DNA of 64,000 bases from Streptomyces rapamycinicus NRRL 5491 (lineage in GTDB: Bacteria > Actinomycetota > Actinomycetes > Streptomycetales > Streptomycetaceae): assembly GCF_024298965.1 (NCBI RefSeq), contig NZ_CP085193.1, positions 6,448,001 through 6,512,000 of the forward strand. Reading direction: 5' to 3'. The notes beneath the pieces were generated by a model. That model worked only from the letters and a program-made list of their open reading frames with translations, was not told the origin of the DNA and ran no database searches. Position numbers and translations under genes: made by a program. Each line of letters opens with the position of its first letter. Position 1 is the first letter of the stretch. Positions 1-7,056 of the stretch are shown piece by piece.

Positions 1-208
1 CGAGGTGCTCGACGCGCCGCAGCTCGGTAAGCGCGATGCGGGCGATACGGTCGGCGCCTCCGACGTGGGCGGGCAGGGCGCGCTCGATCTGGGGGCGCAG
101 CTTTTGCACGAACTGCACGAGGGTGGACTGCTGTGCGGGGCGGTGGGCAGCGGCGGCACTACGGCCAGCGCGCTTGTTGGCGACGCGTTCGGCAAGATTG
201 GTGCTCAC
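1..208 (-). CDS. recT: RecT-family ssDNA-annealing recombinase (5' part only)
   Basis: Only the first 69 codons are in the window; the gene runs off the left edge. The translation begins MSTNLAERVANKRAG and contains the RecT N-terminal pattern IERALPAHV-GGADRIARIALTELRR. RecT proteins anneal single-stranded DNA during phage homologous recombination. The GTG start at 208 overlaps the stop of the upstream YqaJ gene by four bases (GTGA), so the two are probably translated together as an exonuclease/annealase pair. The identification rests on a short N-terminal piece, but the motif and the partner gene agree. Confidence 0.8.
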   Translation of the reverse strand, partial: MSTNLAERVANKRAGRSAAAAHRPAQQSTLVQFVQKLRPQIERALPAHVGGADRIARIALTELRRVEHL

Positions 209-1263
209 GCTGCGGCGGGCTCCTTGGGCACAACGAGGCGTCGGGCACGGTGCGCCCGGTACTCGTCGGGGTGCTCGGCGGCGAGGCGCTTCGTGTCGAG
301 CGCTTCGACGCGGTGCGTGTAGGTGGTGGCGAGGTCGGGGTGCGCGGTGGTGAACCGTTTCACGGACAGCGGGCCGTTCTGCTTCCACGTGAACGCGACC
401 TTGCCCCGCGTCTTGACGATCTCGGCCTCGCCGGCGAGGGCCTTCAAATGGTTGTCGACCTCGCGCAGCTCGTCGGCGGTCCTGGCCTCGCGGGCCTTGA
501 GTTCGCGTCGGCGTTCCAGCAGCGGCAGGACGTCGGCGGGGTCGGCGACGGTCACGGCGTCGGCCTTGACCTTGTAGAGGTGGCCGAGCAGTTCCTCGGT
601 GGCCTCGGAACCGTCGACCGGGGGCGGGGTGCCGTCGAGCACTCCCTGCCAGAACTCGCCGACGAGGTCGACGAGATGCTCGACGAGTCCCTCGTCGCGC
701 TCGACTCGGTGAATCAGCAGCCGGTTACCGCCGAGCAGGGCGGCGACGTGCGCGTGCTGGTAACCGGTGACAGCGAGGTACCAATGCGTCTGCAACGCCG
801 GTCCGTCTGGCACGCCGAGCAGCCAGTCGTCGAGCTGATATGCGCTACGGGTCTTGATCTCCAACAGGCTGGACGGCTGCGCGTCTTCGTCGAGCACGTA
901 CCGGTCGACGTTGGCGAGCATCCAACGGCGCTCGATGTGCGCGAGCATGCCCGGACCCGTGACAACGGCGAGGCCGGACCGCTCGGAGAACACGCGGGCG
1001 ATCGTCGGCTCGTGCGCCAGTCCCCAGAACGCGGCCTCGGCGAGTTCAGGATTCTGCGGGCGGTCGAGCGGCAGCTCGCCGCGCTTGTCGAGGTAGACCT
1101 CGCGCGCCGAGGTGTACTTGCTCATCCCGAGCACCGCGGCGACATCGGAGCCACCGACTCCCGCCCGCCGCACGGTGAGCCACTGCTCGCGGTCGAGGTT
1201 CGGCGGGGCGACCACGACCCCCGTCGGTGTCACGGTGGCCGACCGCGTCGGCGCGGCCCTCAC
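205..1263 (-). CDS. YqaJ-family viral recombinase (lambda-type exonuclease)
   Basis: A 352-aa protein. The core shows GGSDVAAVLGMSKY near the N-terminus, then ANVDRYV, then SLLEIKTR. The last two supply the Asp and Glu-x-Lys of the PD-(D/E)xK nuclease fold used by lambda exonuclease and YqaJ. The expected role is 5'-3' resection of phage DNA to feed RecT. An open frame continues upstream to 1431, but the GTG at 1263 overlaps the previous stop by four bases (GTGA), matching the coupling to recT downstream, so I prefer it. A later GTG at 1233 is the main alternative. The C-terminal half is charged and helical with no recognised domain. Confidence 0.85.
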   Translation of the reverse strand: MRAAPTRSATVTPTGVVVAPPNLDREQWLTVRRAGVGGSDVAAVLGMSKYTSAREVYLDKRGELPLDRPQNPELAEAAFWGLAHEPTIARVFSERSGLAVVTGPGMLAHIERRWMLANVDRYVLDEDAQPSSLLEIKTRSAYQLDDWLLGVPDGPALQTHWYLAVTGYQHAHVAALLGGNRLLIHRVERDEGLVEHLVDLVGEFWQGVLDGTPPPVDGSEATEELLGHLYKVKADAVTVADPADVLPLLERRRELKAREARTADELREVDNHLKALAGEAEIVKTRGKVAFTWKQNGPLSVKRFTTAHPDLATTYTHRVEALDTKRLAAEHPDEYRAHRARRLVVPKEPAAA

Positions 1264-1517
1264 TGGAGACCGCCGAGGTATCGCGCGTACACGCGGTGCT
1301 CGCCGCCGACCGTACGGGATTTGGCCTCGAACGATCCGGGAGGAGCGTAGGCGCGTAACTTCCCCGAACGGATCGCCTGGGCCGCGGAAGCGGCGCGAGT
1401 GGTCGTGGCCTTGCGCTGGACGACTGCCCACTCGTCCGGTCTCGCCCGTAATTCCTCGGCGATGTAGTTGTGTTCAGACTTGCCGGTCGGTGGCGGGCCG
1501 ATGAAATCGACGCTCAC
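1260..1517 (-). CDS. Small element-encoded protein with two TTA codons
   Basis: An 85-aa protein beginning MSVDFIGPPPTGKSEHNY; function not recognised. The GTG start at 1517 follows a plausible ribosome binding site (GGAGTCACGAGAAC). It is the first gene of the minus-strand run into yqaJ and recT. Leucines 23 and 54 are encoded by TTA, the rarest Streptomyces codon, read only by the bldA tRNA, and residue 26 uses the rare AGA. Two TTA codons in 85 residues would make translation of this leader gene, and possibly of the coupled recombination genes, dependent on developmental stage. That regulatory reading is inference. Confidence 0.6.
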   Translation of the reverse strand: MSVDFIGPPPTGKSEHNYIAEELRARPDEWAVVQRKATTTRAASAAQAIRSGKLRAYAPPGSFEAKSRTVGGEHRVYARYLGGLQ

Positions 1518-1750
1518 GTTCTCGTGACTCCTCGTGCGTACTGCTGCTCTGTAACCGGACCGAGACAGCAGGGCAGGGAGGGCCTGCCGGGGCTGCGAGT
1601 AGCAAGCTCATCGCTGTCTTGTTTTCGCGACAGCGGCAACGTTATGTCTGGACCAAGTGTTCGTCAACGCAGTTCAAGGGCGTGCGGCCTGGGGTGATGG
1701 CTGCTTGAATGTGCCCGTTCGCGTAACGCGACAAGAACGGAGATGAGAAC
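1518..1750. promoter_or_regulatory. Divergent promoter region of the integrated element
   Basis: This 233-bp stretch separates the minus-strand recombination genes from the plus-strand regulator gene and is less GC-rich than its surroundings. It contains an imperfect inverted repeat, CTTGTTTTCGCG (1618-1629) against CGCGACAAG (1727-1735), and a CGCGTAACGCG palindrome just before the second arm. A phage-type control region is expected here. The operator assignment is inference from symmetry only. Confidence 0.35.
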
Positions 1751-2212
1751 GTGTGGGAGTCTGGAACCCCGTTTGCTGACCTTGTGCGAGACGCGGCCGA
1801 GGGGACGACGTACCGCAAGATGGCCGAGCATGCGGTCGACCCGAGAACCGAATATCGGGCGTCACATCAGACGCTTTGGAAGATCGGCAGTGGCGAGGCG
1901 GTCAAGATTCAGCCCCGACTGGTGCGCGCGGTCGCCGCCGCGGTGGCGGAGGTTGACAGGGGGCGGAAGGGGGGCGAGGCGTCGCCTGTCGAGGTCTGGC
2001 TGCGCAGGGTGCAGATAGCCGCGGCGCAGCAGTACATCGGACTCATGGCAGACGATGCGATCGGCGCGAGTGAGGCCGACGCCGCGGTCGTCGTGGCGCA
2101 CGTCCCGGGTGTGACGGCTGCGGACATGCCTCGCGTTCAAGAGCTATTGCGGCATTGGGCGGCCGGTGACAAGAGGGAACTATCCGGCGGGGTGGACGGT
2201 TCGGAGGGTTAG
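1751..2212 (+). CDS. Putative element regulator with HTH-like N-terminus
   Basis: A 153-aa protein with a GTG start at 1751 preceded by CGGAGATGAGAAC. The N-terminal 60 residues (TTYRKMAEHA ... SHQTLWKIGSGEAVKI) resemble an XRE-type helix-turn-helix. The C-terminal part is alanine-rich and helical, with no recognised effector domain. Its position divergent from the recombination genes, and directly inside the attachment site, suits a repressor-like control gene of the element. The family call is tentative. Confidence 0.5.
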   Translation: MWESGTPFADLVRDAAEGTTYRKMAEHAVDPRTEYRASHQTLWKIGSGEAVKIQPRLVRAVAAAVAEVDRGRKGGEASPVEVWLRRVQIAAAQQYIGLMADDAIGASEADAAVVVAHVPGVTAADMPRVQELLRHWAAGDKRELSGGVDGSEG

Positions 2213-2306
2213 GCGCGTGACCTGTGGTGGTCGTGTGGGTAATGTGTGAAGGCCCTTGCCTCGGGCATATGTTCGAGGGGGGCTCGTACTCACAGAGGGG
2301 GGCCTC

Positions 2307-2498
2307 TTGATCACCGTCACCCGTACCCGACTCGACGACGGCACGCCGGCGGTTGTCCGCGCGACCGCCGACAGACTCGACATCGCGCTCGATGACCGGC
2401 ACATCACCCCTGTGGGTGCCATAGCCCTGGAAAGCGCGCTCAATGGCCTCGCCCCCGGTTCCGGCCATCAGCCGACAGCGGACGGTGGGAAGAGCTAG
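2307..2498 (+). CDS. Small hypothetical protein of the integrated element
   Basis: A 63-aa protein with a TTG start at 2307 after GAGGGGGG (the frame opens at 2256, but the ribosome binding site sits before the TTG). The sequence starts LITVTRTRLDDGTPAVV and has no recognised domain. It lies between the regulator gene and the attachment site and is followed 20 bp later by a strong terminator. Confidence 0.45.
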   Translation: MITVTRTRLDDGTPAVVRATADRLDIALDDRHITPVGAIALESALNGLAPGSGHQPTADGGKS

Positions 2499-2517
2499 GG
2501 CTGACAGCACGCGCAGG

Positions 2518-2544
2518 GGCCGCGCGGCAGGACACCGCGCGGCC
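2518..2544 (+). terminator. Intrinsic terminator after the 63-aa gene
   Basis: A perfect 10-bp stem (GGCCGCGCGG / CCGCGCGGCC) with a 7-nt loop, followed by CTTTGT. It closes the last plus-strand gene of the element. Confidence 0.65.
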
Positions 2545-2778
2545 CTTTGTCGTGAACCTCTCTGCTTACTCGCCAGCCTCGTTCGTGCCGGGCTCAAGCC
2601 CCCGCCCGCCGTTCGAATGGGCAGGTCGATCAGCCGTTTCGTGTGGCCGACGTGTGGCCGGACCGCTCTGGAGCGGGTGACACGCCTTGACACTCGGCCA
2701 GTCGTCGAAGCGCTTTGACCTGCATGTTCTGTGCTTCCGTGGCACTGGCTGATACCCCCCAACATGAACGATCTTGAG

Positions 2779-2823
2779 CTCGTAATGCGTAGGTCAAGGG
2801 TTCGATTCCCTTAGGCGGCTCCA
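2779..2823 (+). other. Attachment site: 3' part of a tRNA-Thr(CGT) gene
   Basis: These 45 bp are the 3' part of a threonine tRNA: anticodon loop CTCGTAA, 3' anticodon stem TGCGT, a T-arm (AAGGG-TTCGATT-CCCTT), 3' acceptor strand AGGCGGC, discriminator T and encoded CCA. The preceding bases (CTTGAG) cannot form the 5' anticodon stem, and no D-arm or 5' acceptor is present, so this is a fragment rather than a gene. Integrases that recombine in a tRNA 3' end leave such a duplicate at the distal end of the element. By orientation, the element and the intact tRNA lie to the left. Confidence 0.85.
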
Positions 2824-2826
2824 CTG

Positions 2827-2861
2827 GAACCCCAGCCCGGACAGTGTCCGGGCTGGGGTTC
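2827..2861 (+). terminator. Terminator following the tRNA-Thr fragment
   Basis: A 17-bp perfect inverted repeat (GAACCCCAGCCCGGACA and its complement, one central base) followed by TTCG. It is the normal terminator of the tRNA-Thr gene that was disrupted, carried on the chromosomal side of the attachment site. Confidence 0.75.
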
Positions 2862-3052
2862 TTCGTATCAGTGGATACGGCGGCGGCGCCGTGCGTGGGC
2901 TGTGCGGCTGTCGGTGGTCTCAGTTCTGGTCTCAGTTGCGGCCTTCTGCTGGGTCATGAAGGCATCTCCCGTGCGGCGCATGGCGTCCTTCGAGAGGGTG
3001 GACCGGTCCTGTCTGCGCCACACCCGCTACCGGCCCCGGGTGCTGATCCCCG

Positions 3053-3110
3053 GATTACCTTGGGCGGCTCGGCGAGAAGCCCAGCCCGGGCCGGGGCCGG
3101 GCTGGGCTTC
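3053..3110 (+). repeat. Diverged second copy of the tRNA-Thr 3' end plus terminator
   Basis: GATTACCTTGGGCGGCTC (3053-3070) matches GATTCCCTTAGGCGGCTC of the attachment site at 16 of 18 positions. After the same 5-nt spacing it is followed by GAAGCCCAGCCCGG, nearly identical to the start of the neighbouring terminator, and by the complementary arm CCGGGCTGGGCTTC (3097-3110). The second hairpin also serves as a terminator between this region and the convergent lipoprotein gene. Shared order and spacing argue for duplication rather than chance. The stretch 2862-3052 between the copies holds no convincing gene. Confidence 0.6.
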
Positions 3111-3127
3111 TTTGGGTTTTCGGGGGT

Positions 3128-3790
3128 TCAGTTGTTGATGGGGGGCTTGGTGGACCAGGCGGTCAGGGAGAGGGTGCCGTTGTCGAGGTCCTGGTTGAAG
3201 GCCACCGTGCTGTGGGAGTTGCTGCCCGTCGGGGAGATCTGCAGGTACTTCGCGTGGGCGGTTCCGGCGCCGGTGGTGGTCCACACCAGGTCGGCCCAGG
3301 CGCTCTTGCCCGGGGCGAGGGTGATCGGGTGGGTGCCGGGGTCGGTGGCGAAGTAGGTGCTGCCGTGGCGGGCGGTGGTCTTGATGGCGGTGTGGCCGGC
3401 GCCCTCCAGGGCGAGCCCGGCGTAGCCGCTGATCACGCAGGTCTCGTCGCCGGTGTTCGTCACCTTCAGGAAGGTGCCCCGGTGGTTCATCTCCGCCTGG
3501 GAGGTGCCGGCGGAGTCCAGGGCCCCCCGCAGCGTGCCCGGCTGGCATTCGGAGGTCGCCTGGGCCTTGTCGGCGCCCGAGCCCAGGGTCGCTGCCTGCT
3601 TGTCGGTCTTGTTGCCCGCCTGGCTTTGGATCGAGGCGTCCGACTGCGACGACTTCGAGGAGGAGCTCCCCTTGGCGTCGGACGAGGAGTCGTTGCTCCC
3701 GCAGGCGGTGAGGGCGACGGCCGAGGCGGCGGCGATCAGTACGGCCGCACCGGCCTTACGGATGCGGCGGTTGAGAATGTGGTGCGACAT
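3128..3790 (-). CDS. Secreted lipoprotein with DUF4232 domain
   Basis: A 220-aa protein. The start at ATG 3790 is chosen because GGGGGT precedes it; an upstream ATG at 3802 is possible. The N-terminus is a lipoprotein signal (basic RRIRKAG, hydrophobic run, lipobox LTAC), then a Ser-rich linker (SSSDAKGSSSSKSSQ). The C-terminal ~140 residues match DUF4232: CQPGTLRG, FLKVTNTGDETCVISGY and WADLVW. DUF4232 proteins are actinobacterial surface lipoproteins of unknown function with a disulphide-stabilised beta-sandwich fold. Transcription converges on the 3076-3110 hairpin. Confidence 0.85.
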   Translation of the reverse strand: MSHHILNRRIRKAGAAVLIAAASAVALTACGSNDSSSDAKGSSSSKSSQSDASIQSQAGNKTDKQAATLGSGADKAQATSECQPGTLRGALDSAGTSQAEMNHRGTFLKVTNTGDETCVISGYAGLALEGAGHTAIKTTARHGSTYFATDPGTHPITLAPGKSAWADLVWTTTGAGTAHAKYLQISPTGSNSHSTVAFNQDLDNGTLSLTAWSTKPPINN

Positions 3791-3913
3791 AACGACCCCC
3801 ATGGGCTTCTGGTTTGTGCGGTTCCTGCTCACGCACCATCCATGGTGTCGGCCGCCGCTGGCGTTCCCTTAACGGTCGCTGCCGATCCGCTAACGCCTGA
3901 CTAACGCCCGCCG

Positions 3914-4300
3914 TCACCGCTCCGGTGGGGTCCAGTCGGCCACGAGGTCCAGGAGGCCGGGGAAGCGGGCGTTGAGGTCGGCGATGCGGACGTGGCTGCG
4001 GCGCTCCAGGCCGTATTGGCGCTGGCGGGTGATGCCTGCCTCGCGGAGGGCCTTGAAGTGGTGGGTGAGGGAGGACTTGGGACGGTCGAGGCCGAACCAG
4101 CCGCAGGTGTGATCGAACTTCTCCGATTCGAGAAGGAGTTTGCGCACGATGCGGAGGCGGAGCGGATCGCTCAGCGCCGCCAGGACCGTCTCCAGGCGGA
4201 TGTCCGCCACGGCCGGTTCCGGGAGCGGGGGCGGGAGATCCGGGGGTTCGGTGAGTGCCTTGATGGCGGGGCGTCCGTTTTCGGTTGTCCGGGGGGTCAT
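3914..4300 (-). CDS. ArsR-family winged-helix repressor
   Basis: A 128-aa protein with ATG at 4300. The winged helix is visible: VLAALSDPLRLRIVRKLLLES, FDHTCGWFGLDRPKSSLTHHFKALREAG (recognition helix), then GLERRSHVRIADL (wing). This arrangement is typical of ArsR repressors that respond to small ligands. No CxC metal site is seen, so the ligand is probably not arsenite or a thiophilic metal. It is divergent from the MFS gene across a 121-bp gap with two similar palindromes, which suggests that it represses both itself and the exporter. Confidence 0.85.
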   Translation of the reverse strand: MTPRTTENGRPAIKALTEPPDLPPPLPEPAVADIRLETVLAALSDPLRLRIVRKLLLESEKFDHTCGWFGLDRPKSSLTHHFKALREAGITRQRQYGLERRSHVRIADLNARFPGLLDLVADWTPPER

Positions 4301-4351
4301 GGGGGGTCCTGTGGGTCCTCGGTGCGCGGCTCTTCGGTGTGCGGCTCTTTG

Positions 4352-4395
4352 TACGAGTCCAATCGTACTGCATGCTAAGTTCGACTCAAGTCGTA
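4352..4395. promoter_or_regulatory. Doubled palindromic operator between arsR-like and MFS genes
   Basis: Two related 16-bp boxes, TACGAGTCCAATCGTA (4352-4367) and TTCGACTCAAGTCGTA (4380-4395), share 12 positions and are each palindromic (TACGA-N6-TCGTA; CGACT-CA-AGTCG). Their centres are 28 bp apart and they lie in the divergent promoter interval. The likely ligand is the adjacent ArsR-family protein; that is inference from position and symmetry. Confidence 0.6.
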
Positions 4396-4421
4396 TTAAG
4401 TGTTTGCCGGGAGGAGCTGTC

Positions 4422-5708
4422 GTGGTGGGGAGTCGGGCGGGGGCGGTATCGGGTGTGCGGGAGGCCGACGGAGGGGCCGGTGGCGTCGCCACCCGGTGGG
4501 TGTGGACCGCCGCGTGGCCGGTGACCGCGGTGTTCGTCCTGTCGAACGCGGCCACGCCGCTGTATGTGCGGTGGCAGCGCGAGATCGGGTTCTCCAAGGG
4601 CACCCTGACGGTGATCTTCGCCTGCTACATCGTCGGGCTGCTCGGTTCGCTGCTGGTATCGGGCGTGGTCTCGGACCGGGTGGGGCGGAAGCCCGTGCTG
4701 CTGCCCGCGCTCGGGCTCGCGCTGGCGGCGTGTGCGATCTTCGCGAGTGCGTCGGGCGTGGCCGCGCTGATCGTGGCGCGGCTGTTCAGCGGGATCGCGG
4801 TCGGCGCCGTCGTCTCCGCCGGAATGGCGGCGGTGACCGATGTGGCCGGGCCGGAGCGGCGGCGGCTGGCGGCACTGCTGGCCTCGTGCGCCATGGTGTT
4901 CGGGGCCGGGCTGGGGCCGTTGCTCGCGGGGGTGTTGGGCGAGGGCGTGTTCGTCCTGGAGGCGGTGCTGCTGGTGGCGGCGGTCCTGGTCGTGGTGCGG
5001 ATGCCGTTGCGTGGCCCTTCCGCCGCGTCTGCGCAGTCCGTGTCCGTGAGGTCCGTGTCCGCGCAGTCCGCGTCTGTGCAGTCCGTGCCCGCGAGCGGTG
5101 CCTGGGCGCGGGTTCCCGGGGTGCCTCGGGGGAGTGGTGGGGAACTGCTCAGGGGGATCGCCGTCTTCGCGCCCGGCATCACCGCCACCTCCTTCGTGCT
5201 TTCCCTCGGGCCGTCGCTGCTCTCGGGGTTGCTGGACACCACAAGCCCGGTGGTCGCGGGGGCGATGGCCTTCGTGATGTTCCTCACCGCGACCGGTGCG
5301 CAGTTCGCGGTCCAGCGGCTGGACCGGCGGACGATCCTCCTCGCCGGTGCCGTCAGTACGACGATCGGCATGGGTGTGCTCATCGCCGCCGTCCGCGCCT
5401 CCTCCGTGCCGCTGCTCGTCGCCGCCGCGCTGCTGGCCGGGGCGGGGCAGGGGATGGGGCAGCTCGGTGGGTTGTCGCTGCTCAACTCCAGCGTTCCGCC
5501 GAGCCGTCTGGCGGAGGCCAACGCGGCGCTCAACGTCGGCGGCTATGTGCCCGCGGGCGTACTGCCGGTAACGGCGGGTTACCTGAGCGACGCGGTGGGG
5601 CTGACGGCGGGGGCGACCGCCTTCGGGGCGGTGCTCATGGCATTGGCCCTCGTCGGGGGTCTGGTGGTCCTCGCCGGCCCGCCGTCCGCCCGAAGGAAAG
5701 AGGCATGA
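4422..5708 (+). CDS. MFS drug/metabolite exporter
   Basis: A 428-aa membrane protein with GTG 4422 after GGGAGGAG. It shows about twelve hydrophobic segments and the MFS motif A loop GVVSDRVGRKPVLL between segments 2 and 3. A central cytoplasmic loop is expanded by an imperfect repeat (ASAQSVSVRSVSAQSAS), an in-frame reiteration of GTCCGTGTC-type codons that is probably neutral. The divergent ArsR regulator suggests substrate-inducible efflux; the substrate is unknown. Its 3' end abuts the promoter of the sigma factor gene. Confidence 0.85.
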   Translation: MVGSRAGAVSGVREADGGAGGVATRWVWTAAWPVTAVFVLSNAATPLYVRWQREIGFSKGTLTVIFACYIVGLLGSLLVSGVVSDRVGRKPVLLPALGLALAACAIFASASGVAALIVARLFSGIAVGAVVSAGMAAVTDVAGPERRRLAALLASCAMVFGAGLGPLLAGVLGEGVFVLEAVLLVAAVLVVVRMPLRGPSAASAQSVSVRSVSAQSASVQSVPASGAWARVPGVPRGSGGELLRGIAVFAPGITATSFVLSLGPSLLSGLLDTTSPVVAGAMAFVMFLTATGAQFAVQRLDRRTILLAGAVSTTIGMGVLIAAVRASSVPLLVAAALLAGAGQGMGQLGGLSLLNSSVPPSRLAEANAALNVGGYVPAGVLPVTAGYLSDAVGLTAGATAFGAVLMALALVGGLVVLAGPPSARRKEA

Positions 5709-5727
5709 GGGCATGGAGGGTGGGTAG
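5703..5727 (+). promoter_or_regulatory. Candidate SigB-type promoter of the sigma gene
   Basis: GCAT-N15-GGGTAG fits the streptomycete sigma-B consensus GNNT-N14-16-GGGTA and lies 50 bp before the sigma factor start. Autoregulation is common in this sigma family. The match is short and is only suggestive. Confidence 0.35.
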
Positions 5728-5776
5728 ACGGGACCCCAATCAGCCTATGCATGCAGCCGATACAGGGAGTGCGACG

Positions 5777-6700
5777 GTGAACGACACGGCACCCGCGACG
5801 ATGTCGATGCTGACAGCAGCGGAAGCTGAGCAGGCACATGACGTTCGCGTAAGTGACATCGCAGTGAATGGAGTTGAGACCGCCGGCCCCGTCGATCTGC
5901 CCACGGTTGACGATCCGGCGAAGGTGGCGCCCAAGGACGCGCGGGCGCTGACCAAGACGTTCCTGGATCGGCTGACGGAGCTGGAGGAGGGGACGCACGA
6001 GTACCAGTACGTGCGGAACACCCTCATCGAGCTCAATCTGTCGCTGGTCCGGTACGCCGCCCGGCGGTTCCACAACCGCTCGGTGGAGATGGAGGACATC
6101 GTCCAGGTCGGCACCATTGGGCTGATCAAGGCGATCGACCGGTTCGACCTGAGCCGTGAGGTGGAGTTCACGACCTTCGCGGTTCCGTACATCGTCGGCG
6201 AGATCAAGCGGTTCTTCCGCGACACCAGCTGGGCGGTGCATGTCCCCCGCCGGCTCCAGGAGTTGCGGATCGACCTCGCCAAGGCGAACGAGGAGCTGTT
6301 CCAGCGGCTGGACCGGTCGCCCACCACGGCCGAGCTCGCGGAGCATCTGCGGCTGAGCGAGGACGAGGTCGTCGACGGACTGGTGGCCAGCAACGGCTAT
6401 CTCACCACCTCGCTGGACGCGCCCGCGGACCAGGAGGGCGGCGCCGCGCGCGTGACCACGTACGCGGACCGGTTCGGCGACGTCGACCCGGCCATGGAGG
6501 CCGTGGAGAACCTGCACGCACTCAAGCCGCTGGTGGAGCAGCTCGGTGAGCGGGACCGGCGCATTCTGCAGATGCGGTTCGGCGAGGAAATGACGCAGTC
6601 GGAGATCGGCACGGAGCTCGGCGTCTCCCAGATGCATGTCTCCCGGCTGCTCAGCCGTGCGCTCGGCCGACTGCGGCGCGGGATGCTCACCGAGGGGTAG
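5777..6700 (+). CDS. RNA polymerase sigma factor, SigB/SigF/SigG family
   Basis: A 307-aa protein. GTG 5777 is chosen for the GGGAG 8 nt upstream; the frame stays open further upstream. Regions 2 to 4 are present: LVRYAARRF ... MEDIVQVGTIGLIKAIDRFD (2.1-2.2), FTTFAVPYIVGEIKRFFRD (2.3-2.4), VPRRLQELR, and the region 4 helix-turn-helix TQSEIGTELGVSQMHVSRLLSRAL. This group-3 sigma family runs osmotic, oxidative and developmental stress regulons in Streptomyces and is usually held by an anti-sigma kinase. No anti-sigma gene is adjacent here. The small membrane protein just downstream has a promoter of the matching type. Confidence 0.93.
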   Translation: MNDTAPATMSMLTAAEAEQAHDVRVSDIAVNGVETAGPVDLPTVDDPAKVAPKDARALTKTFLDRLTELEEGTHEYQYVRNTLIELNLSLVRYAARRFHNRSVEMEDIVQVGTIGLIKAIDRFDLSREVEFTTFAVPYIVGEIKRFFRDTSWAVHVPRRLQELRIDLAKANEELFQRLDRSPTTAELAEHLRLSEDEVVDGLVASNGYLTTSLDAPADQEGGAARVTTYADRFGDVDPAMEAVENLHALKPLVEQLGERDRRILQMRFGEEMTQSEIGTELGVSQMHVSRLLSRALGRLRRGMLTEG

Positions 6701-6745
6701 GCCCGCTCCGAGGGGTAGGCCCCGCTCCGAGGGGTAGGCCCGATC
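6691..6745 (+). repeat. Three 18-19-bp tandem repeats at the sigma gene stop
   Basis: CGAGGGGTAGGCCCGCTC is repeated three times with minor changes (6691, 6709, 6728). The first copy contains the TAG stop codon, so the later copies look like a slippage duplication of the gene's end and downstream bases. Confidence 0.8.
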
Positions 6746-6759
6746 ACAACAGAACACGA

Positions 6760-6803
6760 CCGAAGGGGCCCGGCCGGAGATTTCTCCGGCCGGGCCCCTT
6801 CGG
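6760..6803. terminator. Bidirectional terminator
   Basis: A perfect 21-bp stem with a TT loop sits between the sigma gene and the convergent small membrane protein gene and can stop transcription from both sides. Confidence 0.85.
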
Positions 6804-6836
6804 TCCGCGCTGAGGTTTATCTGTACCGTCTTCGGG

Positions 6837-7004
6837 TTACCAGCGGTACCACCGTCCTCGCCGCCCGCCGACTGTCGGCCGGGCGATGAAGCCGATCAGC
6901 CAGACGGCGAGCACGATGACCGCGATCCACCACAGAGCCTTCAGGGCGAATCCGGCGCCGAAGAGCAGCAGAGCGAGTAGAAGAACGACAAGCAGGGGGA
7001 CCAT
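6837..7004 (-). CDS. Small hydrophobic membrane protein
   Basis: A 55-aa protein, ATG 7004 after GAGGAGG. Almost the whole chain is hydrophobic (VPLLVVLLLALLLFGAGF, then ALWWIAVIVLAVWLIGF), giving two membrane segments and a basic tail (RPTVGGRRGRWYRW). Proteins of this type sit beside stress sigma genes in many streptomycetes; their function is not known. A sigma-B-like promoter (7032-7056) precedes it. Confidence 0.75.
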   Translation of the reverse strand: MVPLLVVLLLALLLFGAGFALKALWWIAVIVLAVWLIGFIARPTVGGRRGRWYRW

Positions 7005-7031
7005 GATTACCAACCTCCTCGCCGCGCCGGG

Positions 7032-7056
7032 TACCCCTTCGGGAATCCGGCACACC
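7032..7056 (-). promoter_or_regulatory. Sigma-B-type promoter for the 55-aa membrane protein
   Basis: On the minus strand, GTGT-N15-GGGTAC fits the streptomycete sigma-B consensus GNNT-N14-16-GGGTAC exactly. It lies about 28 bp before the ATG. With the sigma gene next door, it is a good candidate for direct control by that factor. Confidence 0.55.

Noticed and set aside
2760..2823. A complete tRNA-Thr gene
   Set aside because: No D-arm, 5' acceptor or 5' anticodon stem precedes the loop, so only the 3' part exists.
2630..2824. Minus-strand 64-aa frame starting MEPPKGIEPLTYALR
   Set aside because: It is antisense of the tRNA-Thr fragment; the phrase is a familiar artefact of frames read through tRNA genes.
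4400..5776. A long N-terminal extension of the sigma factor
   Set aside because: The open frame runs through the MFS gene in another frame with Arg/Gly-rich nonsense; the sigma motifs begin after 5777.
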